Source: Yersinia alsatica
Lineage (GTDB): Bacteria > Pseudomonadota > Gammaproteobacteria > Enterobacterales > Enterobacteriaceae
Assembly: GCF_902170305.1 (NCBI RefSeq)
Contig: NZ_CABHWW010000028.1
Location: forward strand, 299,072-363,071
Direction: 5' to 3'
Length of the DNA: 64,000 nt
Shown: one piece after another, positions 19,626 to 30,454 of the stretch
How positions within the stretch are numbered: position 1 is the stretch's first letter
How the letters are laid out: each line of letters begins with the position of its first letter
Made by a program: the position numbers and the translations under genes
The notes under the pieces: generated by a model
What the model saw: only the letters and a program-made list of their open reading frames with translations
What the model was told of the DNA's origin: nothing
Databases searched by the model: none

Positions 19626-20939
19626 ATGACTCAGCAAGAATACCAGAACCGTCGTCAGGCGCTGTTGGCGAAGATGGCCCCGGGCAGTGCAGCCATTATT
19701 TTTGCCGCACCAGAGGCCACACGCAGCGCGGATTCTGAATATCCTTATCGGCAGAATAGCGATTTTAGTTATCTGACCGGCTTCAATGAACCAGAAGCTG
19801 TGCTGATTCTGGTGAAAAGTGATGAGACTCATAACCACAGTGTGCTGTTTAACCGGGTGCGGGATTTAACCGCAGAAATCTGGTTTGGTCGCCGCTTAGG
19901 GCAAGAGGCTGCTCCCGCTAAATTGGGGGTCGATCGCGCCTTACCTTTTGACGAAATCGACGAACAACTCTATTTGCTGCTTAATCGCCTTGATGTGATT
20001 TATCACGCGCAGGGCCAGTATGATTATGCTGATAAAATTGTGTTCGCCGCACTGGAAAGATTACGTAACGGTTTTCGTAAAAATCTGCGTGCACCCGCAA
20101 CGTTAACTGACTGGCGGCCATGGCTGCATGAGATGCGTTTGTTTAAGTCAGAAGAAGAAATCGCGGTGATGCGCCGCGCCGGTGAAATCAGTGCGATGGC
20201 CCACACCCGCGCGATGGAAAGATGCCGCCCGGGTATGTTTGAGTACCAACTGGAAGGGGAGATTCTGCATGAATTTACTCGCCATGGTGCGCGCTATCCG
20301 GCGTATAACACGATAGTCGGTGGTGGCGAAAACGGCTGTATTTTGCATTACACCGAAAATGAGTGTGAACTGCGCGACGGTGATCTGGTGTTGATTGATG
20401 CGGGCTGTGAATATCAAGGCTATGCCGGTGATATCACGCGCACTTTCCCGGTTAACGGCAAGTTCACCCCAGCACAGCGCGAGATTTACGACATTGTACT
20501 GGCATCTATCAATAAATCACTCGAATTGTACCGGCCGGGGACCAGCATCCGCGAAGTTACGGCGCAGGTGGTGCGCATTATGATTACCGGCTTGGTTAAC
20601 TTGGGCATCCTGAAAGGTGATGTTGAACAGCTAGTGACTGATCAGGCGCATCGGCCATTCTTTATGCATGGCTTGAGTCACTGGTTGGGGCTGGATGTAC
20701 ATGATGTTGGCGATTATACCAACAGCGATCGCGGGCGTATTCTTGAACCCGGTATGGTGCTGACCATTGAACCTGGCCTGTATATCGCGCCGGATGCCGA
20801 TGTTCCGCCACAATATCGCGGCATTGGCATCCGTATTGAAGATGATATCGTGATTACCGCCGACGGTAACGAAAATCTGACTGCCAGTGTGGTTAAAGAT
20901 CCCGATGCTATTGAAGCACTTATGGCGGTGGCGAGATAA
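19626..20939 (+). CDS. pepP: Xaa-Pro aminopeptidase P
   Basis: Removes N-terminal residues preceding proline; dimanganese M24 peptidase. 437 residues from the ATG at 19626, preceded by GGAGG; a start 12 codons upstream is in frame but lacks support. N-terminal creatinase-like domain, then the pita-bread fold with metal ligands in DAGCEYQGYAGDITRTF, HGLSHWLGLDVHD, EPGLY and RIEDD. The stop is three bases before the ubiH start, so translation is probably coupled. Confidence 0.96.
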   Translation: MTQQEYQNRRQALLAKMAPGSAAIIFAAPEATRSADSEYPYRQNSDFSYLTGFNEPEAVLILVKSDETHNHSVLFNRVRDLTAEIWFGRRLGQEAAPAKLGVDRALPFDEIDEQLYLLLNRLDVIYHAQGQYDYADKIVFAALERLRNGFRKNLRAPATLTDWRPWLHEMRLFKSEEEIAVMRRAGEISAMAHTRAMERCRPGMFEYQLEGEILHEFTRHGARYPAYNTIVGGGENGCILHYTENECELRDGDLVLIDAGCEYQGYAGDITRTFPVNGKFTPAQREIYDIVLASINKSLELYRPGTSIREVTAQVVRIMITGLVNLGILKGDVEQLVTDQAHRPFFMHGLSHWLGLDVHDVGDYTNSDRGRILEPGMVLTIEPGLYIAPDADVPPQYRGIGIRIEDDIVITADGNENLTASVVKDPDAIEALMAVAR

Positions 20940-20942
20940 CTG

Positions 20943-22112
20943 ATGAGCGTGATAATTGTCGGTGGCGGTATGGCTGGCGCGACATTAGCGCTGGCTATTT
21001 CATCCCTTACAAAAGGGGCGGTGCCGGTGGCACTGGTTGAAGCTCAACAGCCGGATAACCGGCAGCATCCGGGCTTTGATGCCAGAGCTATCGCGCTGGC
21101 GCAAGGGACATGCCAGCAGCTCGATAGCATTGGTATCTGGTCGGCGTTGGCAGACTGCGCGACCGCCATTAAACATGTTCACGTCAGTGACAGCGGTCAT
21201 TCCGGTTTTGTGAATTTACAGGCGCAAGATTATCGCGTTCCGGCATTGGGGCAGGTGATTGAGTTGTTTGATGCCGGAAAACGGCTATTCGCTTTGTTAC
21301 AGCAAGCGTCAGGTGTGACTCTGCATTGCCCGGCCAAAGTGGTTGAAGTGGTTCGTACTGCGGAATCAGCCACTGTGACACTGGATAACGGCCAACAACT
21401 GAGCGCCAAATTGTTGGTGGCAGCGGATGGGTCTCATTCTGCTTTAGCTCAGGCGTGCAATATTCAGTGGCAACAGCAGGATTATCAACAGATAGCGGTG
21501 ATTGCCAATGTCACCACCTCTGAACTCCCCAATGGCCGAGCCTTTGAGCGTTTTACTCGTAATGGGCCATTGGCGTTGCTGCCAATGTCACAAGGGCGCA
21601 GTTCGCTGGTCTGGTGTCATGCCAAAGAAGATAAACAGCAGGTTGATAGTTGGAATGATGCCCGTTTTATAGCAGAACTACAGCGGGCTTTTGGCTGGCG
21701 TCTGGGGAAAATCCTGCATGCGGGCAAGCGCCATAGCTACCCACTGCAATTACTGACCGCCTCACGCCATGTTAGTCACCGTTTGGCTCTGGTGGGTAAT
21801 GCGGCCCAAACCCTGCATCCGATTGCGGGTCAGGGGTTTAATCTTGGTCTGCGCGATGTCATGTCACTGGCTGAAACCATTGCACAAGCAGGCAAAGATC
21901 CCGGCGACTATGAGGTGCTCAGCCAGTATCAACAGCGGCGGCAGCAAGATCAACAGGCCACTATCGGGGTAACCGATGGGTTAATTCACTTGTTCGCCAA
22001 TCGCTATGGGCCACTGGTGGTTGGGCGCAACCTTGCGCTGATGTCAATGGAGTGTATCCCTACCATTCGTGATGCTTTTGCACGACGGACGCTGGGCTGG
22101 GTTAAGCGCTAA
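20943..22112 (+). CDS. ubiH: 2-octaprenyl-6-methoxyphenol hydroxylase UbiH
   Basis: FAD monooxygenase of aerobic ubiquinone synthesis (C1 hydroxylation), part of the soluble Ubi complex. 389 residues. FAD motifs: GGGMAGATLAL at residues 6-16, AADGSHSAL (DG motif) and LVGNAAQTLHPIAGQGFNLGLRD (shown in part: GNAAQTLHP, GQGFNLG). The second motif has GNAA where GDAA is usual, as in E. coli UbiH. The TAA stop codon lies inside the terminal inverted repeat of an ERIC element. Confidence 0.95.
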   Translation: MSVIIVGGGMAGATLALAISSLTKGAVPVALVEAQQPDNRQHPGFDARAIALAQGTCQQLDSIGIWSALADCATAIKHVHVSDSGHSGFVNLQAQDYRVPALGQVIELFDAGKRLFALLQQASGVTLHCPAKVVEVVRTAESATVTLDNGQQLSAKLLVAADGSHSALAQACNIQWQQQDYQQIAVIANVTTSELPNGRAFERFTRNGPLALLPMSQGRSSLVWCHAKEDKQQVDSWNDARFIAELQRAFGWRLGKILHAGKRHSYPLQLLTASRHVSHRLALVGNAAQTLHPIAGQGFNLGLRDVMSLAETIAQAGKDPGDYEVLSQYQQRRQQDQQATIGVTDGLIHLFANRYGPLVVGRNLALMSMECIPTIRDAFARRTLGWVKR

Positions 22113-22252
22113 CTTTGTCTACCCTTCATCTTTCAAGTTGCAGGTGTGTTGGCTGCTCTCGGCCTTCCGAATCACTTACTGGTGTAAGCTCATCGGGACT
22201 CACTCGTTTACTGCCTTCCTGCATCCTGAAATCTAGTGGGTAGACAAAGTTA
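22110..22252. repeat. ERIC element C with extended 15-bp terminal inverted repeats
   Basis: A full ERIC core (TTCAAGTTGCAGGTGTG, CACTTACTGGTGTAAGCTC, CTGCCTTCCTGCATCCTG) between ubiH and ubiI. Its ends form a perfect 15-bp inverted repeat, TAACTTTGTCTACCC and GGGTAGACAAAGTTA, longer than the ERIC termini alone. The first three bases are the ubiH stop codon. The element will be transcribed between the two ubi genes. Confidence 0.9.
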
Positions 22253-22277
22253 GTATTTATTATGGGAATGTATTTGA

Positions 22278-23492
22278 ATGCAATCATATGACATAGCTAT
22301 AGTTGGCGGCGGAATGGTCGGCCTCGCACTGGCTTGCGGCTTACAAGGTAGTGGTCTGCGTATTGCCATTCTGGAGCATCAACCCGCTCAAGAGCCGCTA
22401 CCAGCCCCGCTAACCGGCGAATTGGCATTGCGAGTCTCGGCGATTAATGCCGCCAGTGAGCGCTTACTGCAAAAAATTGGCGTGTGGGAGAGCATCTTGG
22501 CACTGCGCGCCAGTCCCTATAGCGGTATGGAAGTTTGGGATCAAGACAGTTTTGGCAAAATTGCGTTCCATGCTGATGAATACGGTTTCAGCCATCTCGG
22601 ACATATCATTGAAAATCAAGTCATTCAGCAAGCATTATGGCAGCGAGCCAGCCAACTGGCGGATGTGACCCTGTTGGCACCGGCCAGCCTCAAACAAGTG
22701 GCTTGGGGCGAAAGCGAAGCTTTTATCACCTTAACCGATGATCGTATGCTCAGTGCGAAGCTGGTGGTTGGAGCCGATGGCGCTAACTCTTGGTTACGTC
22801 AACATGCCGATATTCCGCTGACATTTTGGGATTATGCCCATCATGCTCTGGTGGCGGCCATTCGCACCGAAGAAGCCCATCAGGCCACGGCGCGCCAAGT
22901 ATTTCACGGTGATGGTATTCTGGCTTTCCTACCATTTAGTGACCCTCATCTCAGTTCGATAGTCTGGTCCGTCTCCCCCGAGCGCGCTGCTGAGTTAGTT
23001 GCGCTACCAGCAGAGCAATTTAACCGTGAGTTAGGTATGGCCTTTGATATGCGGCTGGGGCAATGTCAGCTCGAAAGTGCGCGGCAAACCTTCCCGCTGA
23101 CCGGGCGCTATGCGCGTAGCTTTGCGGCCCATCGGTTGGCTCTGGTGGGGGATGCCGCTCATACTGTCCATCCATTGGCCGGGCAGGGGGTAAATCTAGG
23201 TTTTATGGATGCCGCCGAGCTAGTTACTGAGCTCCGACGTTTACAGCGTCAGGGGAAAGATATCGGCCAGCATCTCTATCTGCGCCGTTATGAACGCCGG
23301 CGTAAGCACAGTGCCGCAGTGATGCTTGCCAGTATGCAGGGGTTCCGCGACCTGTTTGCCGGCAGTAATCCCGCTAAAAAGTTGTTGCGTGATATTGGGT
23401 TAACACTGGCCGATAACTTGCCGGGAGTGAAGCCGCAGTTAGTGCGGCAGGCGATGGGGTTAAATGATTTACCCGATTGGCTAGATGAGTAA
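22278..23492 (+). CDS. ubiI: 2-octaprenylphenol hydroxylase UbiI (VisC)
   Basis: FAD monooxygenase for C5 hydroxylation in aerobic ubiquinone synthesis; paralogue of UbiH. 404 residues. FAD motifs: GGGMVGLALACGL near residue 10, GADGANSWLR, and GDAAHTVHPLAGQGVNLGF near 290. It follows ubiH after an ERIC element (165 bases between stop and start). Confidence 0.95.
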   Translation: MQSYDIAIVGGGMVGLALACGLQGSGLRIAILEHQPAQEPLPAPLTGELALRVSAINAASERLLQKIGVWESILALRASPYSGMEVWDQDSFGKIAFHADEYGFSHLGHIIENQVIQQALWQRASQLADVTLLAPASLKQVAWGESEAFITLTDDRMLSAKLVVGADGANSWLRQHADIPLTFWDYAHHALVAAIRTEEAHQATARQVFHGDGILAFLPFSDPHLSSIVWSVSPERAAELVALPAEQFNRELGMAFDMRLGQCQLESARQTFPLTGRYARSFAAHRLALVGDAAHTVHPLAGQGVNLGFMDAAELVTELRRLQRQGKDIGQHLYLRRYERRRKHSAAVMLASMQGFRDLFAGSNPAKKLLRDIGLTLADNLPGVKPQLVRQAMGLNDLPDWLDE

Positions 23493-23569
23493 TCTTGTGG
23501 CTCACTAAATCTCTTCTCAGTTGAAATAATCTAATTTCAGCACAGTTTTCGCATTAGTTTTTTTCACGG

Positions 23570-23613
23570 ATAACCAAAACCTGAAAAGTTGAATCCGACA
23601 GGGTTTTGGTTAT
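23570..23613. other. Long hairpin downstream of ubiI
   Basis: ATAACCAAAACCTG and CAGGGTTTTGGTTAT form a 14-bp stem with a single bulged G and a 15-base loop. No clean U-tract follows (TTAGTTATATAAT), so it is not a standard terminator. It lies 78 bases after ubiI in the 496-base ubiI-gcvT spacer, which otherwise holds ERIC element D and the gcv promoter region. Confidence 0.6.
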
Positions 23614-23800
23614 TTAGTTATATAATATCGCTGTTTTTACTGTTCAATTGTTAATTATGTGCCTTCGTGCGCAGTTTTACAGTGAAAAACTCTGCACAAT
23701 ACCCCTGCCTTTTGTCGTCTTAAAGCATGCTATTGCCTATTTTAGCTTATGGTTACCTGATGAATTCGGTGATAACGTTGGGTAAAAGGTATCGTTTGCG

Positions 23801-23926
<126 letters not shown>

Positions 23927-23988
23927 TGCCTGTTTATGGTGAGTTAAAGTATCAGACACTCATTACATGAAACTGTTTGAGGTAAGAG

Positions 23989-25086
23989 ATGGCTAAGCAG
24001 ACCCCACTGTATGAGCAGCACGTGGCGTGCGGCGCGCGCATGGTAGATTTTCATGGCTGGATGATGCCATTGCATTATGGTTCCCAAATCGACGAACACC
24101 ATGTCGTACGCACCGATGCCGGTATGTTCGATGTCTCGCATATGACCATTGTCGATCTACAGGGTACCCGTACCCGTGAATTCCTGCGCTACCTATTGGC
24201 CAATGATGTCGCCAAACTGACCCAACCGGGCAAAGCCCTTTACACCGGGATGCTGAATGCCTCCGGCGGTGTTATCGACGATTTGATTGTTTATTTCCTG
24301 CGTGAAGATTATTTCCGCTTAGTGGTTAACTCCGCCACCCGAGATAAAGACTTGGACTGGATAATTCAGCATGCTGAACCTTATCAGGTTGAAGTCACGG
24401 TGCGTGACGATCTGGCACTGGTTGCAGTGCAAGGCCCAGAAGCACAAAAGAAAGTGGCTACTTTGCTAACCCCTGAGCAGCAACAAGCCATTGCAGGCAT
24501 GAAACCATTCTTTGGTATTCAAGCTGATGATTTGTTTATTGCCACCACCGGCTATACCGGTGAAGCAGGCTACGAAATCGCCTTACCTAAAGAGCGTGTG
24601 GTTGAGTTTTGGCAGCAACTGTTGGCTGCCGGAGTGAAACCCGCAGGCCTTGGCGCGCGTGACACTTTGCGTCTGGAAGCCGGTATGAACCTCTACGGTC
24701 AGGAAATGGATGAAAGCATTTCTCCTCTTGCGGCCAACATGGGCTGGACAGTGGCTTGGTTGCCAGAAGATCGTCAGTTTATCGGCCGTGAAGCACTGGA
24801 ACAGCAACGTGCCAAGGGCACCGAGCAACTAGTTGGCTTGATCATGACGGAAAAGGGCGTATTACGTAATGAGTTGCCAGTGCATTTTTCTGATGCTTCG
24901 GGCAATCAACATGTGGGCGTGATAACCAGCGGTTCTTTCTCGCCAACATTGGGTTTCAGTATTGCATTGGCTCGTGTCCCTGCAGGGATAGGTGAAAGTG
25001 CTGTGGTACAAATCCGTAACCGCGAAATGCCGGTGCGGGTCACAAAACCGGGTTTTGTGCGGGCGGGTAAGCCGGTCACGCTGTAA
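23989..25086 (+). CDS. gcvT: Glycine cleavage system T protein (aminomethyltransferase)
   Basis: Takes the aminomethyl group from lipoyl-H protein and, with tetrahydrofolate, releases ammonia and methylene-THF. 365 residues, the E. coli length (364). N-terminal [20 protein letters not shown], folate-binding region with MFDVSHM, C-terminal domain [23 protein letters not shown] lies upstream. First gene of gcvTHP. Confidence 0.97.
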   Translation: MAKQTPLYEQHVACGARMVDFHGWMMPLHYGSQIDEHHVVRTDAGMFDVSHMTIVDLQGTRTREFLRYLLANDVAKLTQPGKALYTGMLNASGGVIDDLIVYFLREDYFRLVVNSATRDKDLDWIIQHAEPYQVEVTVRDDLALVAVQGPEAQKKVATLLTPEQQQAIAGMKPFFGIQADDLFIATTGYTGEAGYEIALPKERVVEFWQQLLAAGVKPAGLGARDTLRLEAGMNLYGQEMDESISPLAANMGWTVAWLPEDRQFIGREALEQQRAKGTEQLVGLIMTEKGVLRNELPVHFSDASGNQHVGVITSGSFSPTLGFSIALARVPAGIGESAVVQIRNREMPVRVTKPGFVRAGKPVTL

Positions 25087-25144
25087 ATTTATTTGTCATT
25101 ATTCCGAATTATACGAGCCTCACTTTTTGGCTCTACGCTTTTAA

Positions 25145-25540
<396 letters not shown>

Positions 25541-25592
25541 ATGAAGTTAGGGCTATTTTATTTGCCATTTTGAAGCAGGGCAGTGCTCAGAC

Positions 25593-25691
25593 AAAAGCGC
25601 AAATGCTTTTGAACGCCTATCAAGGCGGCCCGTATGGGTGAGCGGAGCGAGTAATCCTGACCTACTCATGATTTATAAGCTCATGTGTAGG
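25593..25691 (+). other. Structured spacer between gcvH and gcvP
   Basis: Three consecutive hairpins within 99 bases: AAAAGC/GCTTTT at 25593-25610, CGCCT-ATCA-AGGCG at 25614-25627, and CCTACTCATGA/TCATGTGTAGG at 25661-25691 (11 bp with one T-T mismatch). No open frame of note and no U-tract follow. It could be a repeat family, an RNA-processing signal or a regulatory leader for gcvP; the sequence does not decide. Confidence 0.5.
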
Positions 25692-25794
25692 TCCGGTTCT
25701 GGCGCGCTGTCCGTGTCCAAATTGCCTGTAAAATTACGCCCTATGAAATCAGTCCAGCTTCCCGTCCCATGCTCTATTCAGGAATTTGTAGCAA

Positions 25795-28674
25795 ATGACT
25801 CAGAATCTCAGCCAGCTTGAACATAACGATGCTTTTATTCAGCGCCATATCGGCTCTTCAACTGAACAACAGCAACAGATGTTGGCCGCCGTTGGCGCCA
25901 GCTCGTTAAGTACATTAATCCAGCAGATTGTTCCGGCAGATATCCAATTGCCCAGCCCGCCGCCAGTGGGTGATGCTGCCACTGAACATCAGGCATTAGC
26001 GGAACTTAAAGGGATTGCCAGCCAGAATCAGCGCTATAAATCTTATATTGGCATGGGCTACAGCCCAGTACTGACGCCACCGGTTATCCTGCGCAATATG
26101 TTGGAAAACCCCGGTTGGTACACCGCTTATACCCCATATCAGCCTGAAGTTTCTCAAGGCCGCCTTGAGGCTCTGCTGAACTTCCAGCAATTGACTCAAG
26201 ATCTGACCGGGCTAGATTTGGCATCCGCTTCTTTGCTGGATGAAGCCACGGCGGCGGCAGAATCCATGGCGCTGGCTAAGCGCGCCAGTAAACTAAAAGA
26301 TGCGAATCGTTTCTTCGTTGCCGATGACGTGCATCCACAAACACTGGATGTGGTACGTACCCGCGCGGAAACCTTTGGTTTTGAAGTGATTGTTGATAGC
26401 GCCGAAAAAGTGCTAGAGCTGGAAGGCGTGTTCGGTGTGCTGCTACAACAAGTGGGCACCACGGGCGAACTGCATGACTATTCAGCGCTGTTGTCTGAGC
26501 TGAAAAAACGCAAAATTATTACCAGTGTTGCCGCCGATATCATGGCCTTGGTGCTATTGACTGCGCCGGGCAAACAGGGCGCTGATGTAGTATTTGGTTC
26601 TGCTCAACGCTTTGGTGTACCCATGGGTTACGGTGGCCCACATGCGGCCTTCTTTGCTTGTCGCGATGAATTTAAACGTTCGATGCCGGGCCGGATTATC
26701 GGGGTATCTCGCGATGCCGCGGGTAATACCGCGCTGCGCATGGCGATGCAAACTCGTGAGCAACATATTCGCCGCGAAAAAGCCAACTCCAATATTTGTA
26801 CTTCGCAGGTGCTGCTAGCCAATATCGCCAGCTTGTATGCGGTTTATCACGGCCCACAGGGCTTGCAGCATATCGCTGGCCGCATTCATCGCATGACGGA
26901 TATTCTGGCTGCTGGCTTACAGCAAGCCGGTCTTACCCTGCGTTTCCAGCACTGGTTCGATACTTTAACTGTTGATGTTAAAGATAAAGCGGCGGTGCTA
27001 GCTCGTGCATTAAGCTTCGGGATTAACCTGCGCACCGACATTCACGGCGCAGTAGGGATCACACTGGATGAAACCACTTCGCGTGAAGATATCCAGACGC
27101 TGTTTGCCCTATTAGCCGGTGATAACCACGGTTTGGATATTGACCAGCTTGATGCCAAAGTGAGCCAAAATAGCCAGTCCATTCAGCCAGCGATGCTGCG
27201 CCAAGACCCGATTCTGACTCATCCGGTATTTAACCGTTACCACAGCGAAACCGAAATGATGCGTTATATGCATCGTTTAGAGCGCAAAGATTTAGCACTG
27301 AATCAGGCGATGATCCCGCTGGGCTCTTGCACCATGAAGCTAAATGCTGCCGCTGAGATGATCCCAATCACGTGGCCAGAATTTGCTGAATTGCACCCAT
27401 TCTGCCCGCCGGAGCAGGCTGCCGGTTATCAGCAGATGATTGGTCAGCTGTCTCAGTGGTTGGTGCAACTGACCGGTTATGATGCCGTCTGCATGCAGCC
27501 AAACTCAGGTGCGCAAGGTGAGTATGCCGGTTTGCTGGCTATCCGCCGTTACCATGAGAGCCGCAATCAGGCGAACCGCCATATTTGCTTAATCCCAAGT
27601 TCAGCCCACGGCACTAACCCGGCGTCTGCCCAGATGGCCGGTATGTCGGTTGTGGTGGTGGCTTGTGATAAACAAGGCAATATCGATTTGCACGATTTAC
27701 GCCAAAAAGCAGGCGAAGCGGGTGACGAGCTGTCTTGTATTATGGTGACTTACCCGTCAACCCATGGTGTGTACGAAGAAACTATCCGTGAAGTTTGCCA
27801 GATCGTTCATCAGTTTGGCGGTCAGGTTTACCTTGATGGCGCGAACATGAACGCACAGGTGGGGATTACCACCCCGGGCTATATTGGCGCAGACGTTTCA
27901 CACCTTAACTTGCATAAAACTTTCTGTATCCCACACGGCGGTGGCGGCCCAGGCATGGGGCCAATTGGGGTTAAAGCACATTTGGCACCTTTTGTTCCAG
28001 GTCACAGTGTGGTGCAGATTGATGGCATGACCACCCAACAAGGCGCGGTGTCTGCGGCACCTTTTGGTAGTGCGTCCATCTTGCCAATCAGCTGGATGTA
28101 TATCCGCATGATGGGAGCTGATGGCCTAAAACGTGCCAGTCAGGTGGCTATTTTGAATGCCAACTACATTGCTACTCGCCTAAAAGCGGCTTATCCGGTG
28201 CTGTATACCGGGCACGATGGCCGTGTGGCGCATGAATGTATTCTGGATATTCGCCCACTGAAAGAAGCGACAGGTATCAGCGAAATGGATATCGCCAAGC
28301 GCTTAATTGATTTCGGTTTCCATGCGCCGACCATGTCCTTCCCGGTTGCGGGCACCTTGATGGTCGAACCGACTGAATCTGAAAGCAAAGTTGAGTTAGA
28401 TCGCTTTATCGACGCAATGCTGGCTATCCGCGCTGAAATCGAAAAAGTAGCACGGGGCGAATGGCCGCTGGAAGATAACCCATTGGTCAATGCGCCCCAT
28501 ACTCAAGCTGAGTTGGTGGGTGATTGGCAGCATCCTTACAGCCGCGAGCTGGCAGTATTCCCAGTTGCCGGGGTGATGGAGAATAAATATTGGCCGAGCG
28601 TGAAACGTCTGGATGATGTGTACGGCGACCGTAATTTATTCTGCTCATGTGTGCCGATGGCTGATTACGAATAG
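25795..28674 (+). CDS. gcvP: Glycine dehydrogenase (decarboxylating), P protein
   Basis: PLP enzyme that decarboxylates glycine and loads the aminomethyl group on GcvH. 959 residues (E. coli 957), two homologous halves. The PLP lysine is in [18 protein letters not shown] in the second half; the glycine-rich loop and [14 protein letters not shown] are intact. RBS AGGAATTTG precedes the ATG. Last gene of the operon, followed by a terminator. Confidence 0.97.
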   Translation: MTQNLSQLEHNDAFIQRHIGSSTEQQQQMLAAVGASSLSTLIQQIVPADIQLPSPPPVGDAATEHQALAELKGIASQNQRYKSYIGMGYSPVLTPPVILRNMLENPGWYTAYTPYQPEVSQGRLEALLNFQQLTQDLTGLDLASASLLDEATAAAESMALAKRASKLKDANRFFVADDVHPQTLDVVRTRAETFGFEVIVDSAEKVLELEGVFGVLLQQVGTTGELHDYSALLSELKKRKIITSVAADIMALVLLTAPGKQGADVVFGSAQRFGVPMGYGGPHAAFFACRDEFKRSMPGRIIGVSRDAAGNTALRMAMQTREQHIRREKANSNICTSQVLLANIASLYAVYHGPQGLQHIAGRIHRMTDILAAGLQQAGLTLRFQHWFDTLTVDVKDKAAVLARALSFGINLRTDIHGAVGITLDETTSREDIQTLFALLAGDNHGLDIDQLDAKVSQNSQSIQPAMLRQDPILTHPVFNRYHSETEMMRYMHRLERKDLALNQAMIPLGSCTMKLNAAAEMIPITWPEFAELHPFCPPEQAAGYQQMIGQLSQWLVQLTGYDAVCMQPNSGAQGEYAGLLAIRRYHESRNQANRHICLIPSSAHGTNPASAQMAGMSVVVVACDKQGNIDLHDLRQKAGEAGDELSCIMVTYPSTHGVYEETIREVCQIVHQFGGQVYLDGANMNAQVGITTPGYIGADVSHLNLHKTFCIPHGGGGPGMGPIGVKAHLAPFVPGHSVVQIDGMTTQQGAVSAAPFGSASILPISWMYIRMMGADGLKRASQVAILNANYIATRLKAAYPVLYTGHDGRVAHECILDIRPLKEATGISEMDIAKRLIDFGFHAPTMSFPVAGTLMVEPTESESKVELDRFIDAMLAIRAEIEKVARGEWPLEDNPLVNAPHTQAELVGDWQHPYSRELAVFPVAGVMENKYWPSVKRLDDVYGDRNLFCSCVPMADYE

Positions 28675-28755
28675 TTTGGTGGCTAGTGGGGGCTGCACTG
28701 TTCGCCGCTCTGACGGCTTATGCCGTGCGGTACATTTCCCTACTTTGTTATCTGG

Positions 28756-28782
28756 AGGGTCGCGCAAGCGGCCCTTTTGTTT
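28756..28782 (+). terminator. Intrinsic terminator of gcvTHP
   Basis: AGGGTCGC, loop GCAA, GCGGCCCT followed by TTTGTTTT: an 8-bp stem with one G-T pair and a U-rich tail, 80 bases after gcvP. Confidence 0.85.
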
Positions 28783-28862
28783 TATTGGTATTCCCGTTAT
28801 CAATGACTACTCTTACTCTTCAAATTTGCAAACAGACTCACGACTGAATCAGGAGCAAGGAT

Positions 28863-29612
28863 ATGCATAAAAAAGTCGCGCTAGTGACAGGAGGCAGCCG
28901 GGGAATTGGCCGCGCCACAGCATTACTGCTGGCAAAACACGGTTATCGGGTAGCCGTAAATTATATTAATGATGAGCAGGCTGCCCGACAGGTGGTGGCA
29001 GAAATCGCGGCAGCGGGCGGCTTGGCGGTGGCATTACAAGCGGATATCGCCGATGAGTCTCAGGTTATCGCGCTATTTGAAAAGCTGGAATCTCAGTTGG
29101 GGCCAATCACGGCACTGGTCAATAATGCAGGAATTTTATTCACGCAATCCACTATCGAAGGGTTGACGGCTGAGCGCATTAATCGGGTGCTGACCACGAA
29201 CGTGACCGGCTATTTTTTATGCAGCCGCGAGGCGGTCAAACGTATGGCATTGCGCCACGGTGGCAATGGCGGCGCGATTGTTAATGTCTCTTCTGCTGCT
29301 GCGCGGTTGGGGGCTCCCGGCGAATATCTGGATTATGCCGCGTCCAAAGGCGCGATTGATACATTGACCACCGGCTTGTCGCTAGAAGTGGCGGCTCAAG
29401 GTATCAGAGTCAATGGCGTTCGGCCGGGCTTAATCTATACCGACATACACGCCAGTGGTGGTGAACCGGGGCGGGTTGATCGCGTAAAAAATTCACTGCC
29501 AATGAAACGTGGCGGCCAACCGCAAGAGGTGGCAGAAGCTATTGTCTGGTTACTATCAGACAATGCTTCTTATGTTACCGGCAGTGTGCTGGACATGGCT
29601 GGCGGGAAATAA
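28863..29612 (+). CDS. ygfF: SDR-family oxidoreductase YgfF
   Basis: 249-residue short-chain dehydrogenase, collinear with E. coli YgfF. NAD(P) motif TGGSRGIGRAT at residues 9-19, NNAGIL near 87, catalytic Ser in VNVSSAAARLG, and Y-x-x-x-K in DYAASKGAID. The physiological substrate is unknown; relatives are annotated glucose dehydrogenase-like. RBS AGGAGCAAGG lies upstream. In E. coli it also lies between gcvP and trhA. Confidence 0.93.
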   Translation: MHKKVALVTGGSRGIGRATALLLAKHGYRVAVNYINDEQAARQVVAEIAAAGGLAVALQADIADESQVIALFEKLESQLGPITALVNNAGILFTQSTIEGLTAERINRVLTTNVTGYFLCSREAVKRMALRHGGNGGAIVNVSSAAARLGAPGEYLDYAASKGAIDTLTTGLSLEVAAQGIRVNGVRPGLIYTDIHASGGEPGRVDRVKNSLPMKRGGQPQEVAEAIVWLLSDNASYVTGSVLDMAGGK

Positions 29613-29629
29613 ACAGCAGCCATATTTTG

Positions 29630-30229
29630 CTACTTCAGCCAGCCTTTCCGCTGCGCCGCTTGTAACTGTGGCAATAAATGCTGCCAAATTTCAGGGTAGC
29701 ATTCTGCCACTAACTGGTTGCGATCAAGGACTTGCTGCAGCTGAATACCATTATCTATCCAACTTTGCCCCTCGGTATGCAGGTTAATCAGCATGGGTAA
29801 AATGCGGTCCAGCACAGTAGCAAAGCGGGCATCGGCAGTTTCTTCGGCTTCATACTCATCCCACAGCTGCGTAAATTGTCTGCCTAACTCTGGCGGCAAC
29901 AGGCCAAATAAGCGTTTGGCGGCAGCCACTTCTTGTTCATGAATAGCGGCTCTGGCCACCAGATCATAAACAATGACATCACCAGCATCGATTTCAACAA
30001 TATCGTGCAGCAGCGCCATTTTAATCACGCGATTGATATCGACATCCGGGCCTGCATAGGGTGCCAGACTCATGGCTGCCACCGCAAAATGCCAACTGTG
30101 CTCGGCCGAATTTTCTTGCCGCAGACTGGCAATCACTTTGGTTCGTCGCTGTATATCTTTCAGCTTATCGATTTCCATCAGAAACTGGATAGTCTCTGTC
30201 AGTGGGCCAAAATCCAGAACTGATGACAT
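29630..30229 (-). CDS. HD-domain phosphohydrolase (YfbR/HDDC2-like)
   Basis: 200 residues from the ATG at 30229, chosen because GAGGT lies just upstream; an ATG four codons earlier overlaps that RBS. HD-type metal residues are seen in ENSAEHSWHFAV and ALLHDIVEIDAGD. Such proteins (HD_3 family) often act as 5'-nucleotidases on deoxynucleotides, but the substrate cannot be read from sequence. It converges on ygfF with 17 bases between stops, and is not found at this place in E. coli K-12. Confidence 0.85.
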   Translation of the reverse strand: MSSVLDFGPLTETIQFLMEIDKLKDIQRRTKVIASLRQENSAEHSWHFAVAAMSLAPYAGPDVDINRVIKMALLHDIVEIDAGDVIVYDLVARAAIHEQEVAAAKRLFGLLPPELGRQFTQLWDEYEAEETADARFATVLDRILPMLINLHTEGQSWIDNGIQLQQVLDRNQLVAECYPEIWQHLLPQLQAAQRKGWLK

Positions 30230-30454
30230 AGCAAACCTCATTATTCTTGGTTGTTATTGATGTTGAAGCGGTATTCGCTGCGCTAACTTACCTAAATCAC
30301 GGAGCCCAATATATAACGGGTTACATGTGCTGACAGAATATTTAAGCTTACACGTGTACACTGGAATCATTCTCAGTTAACCTGAGTGCGGCATTTTTGT
30401 GCAGTCATTGTGCTCAGTGGATGAGATAACTATTAATATTCAGGATAATCAGTA

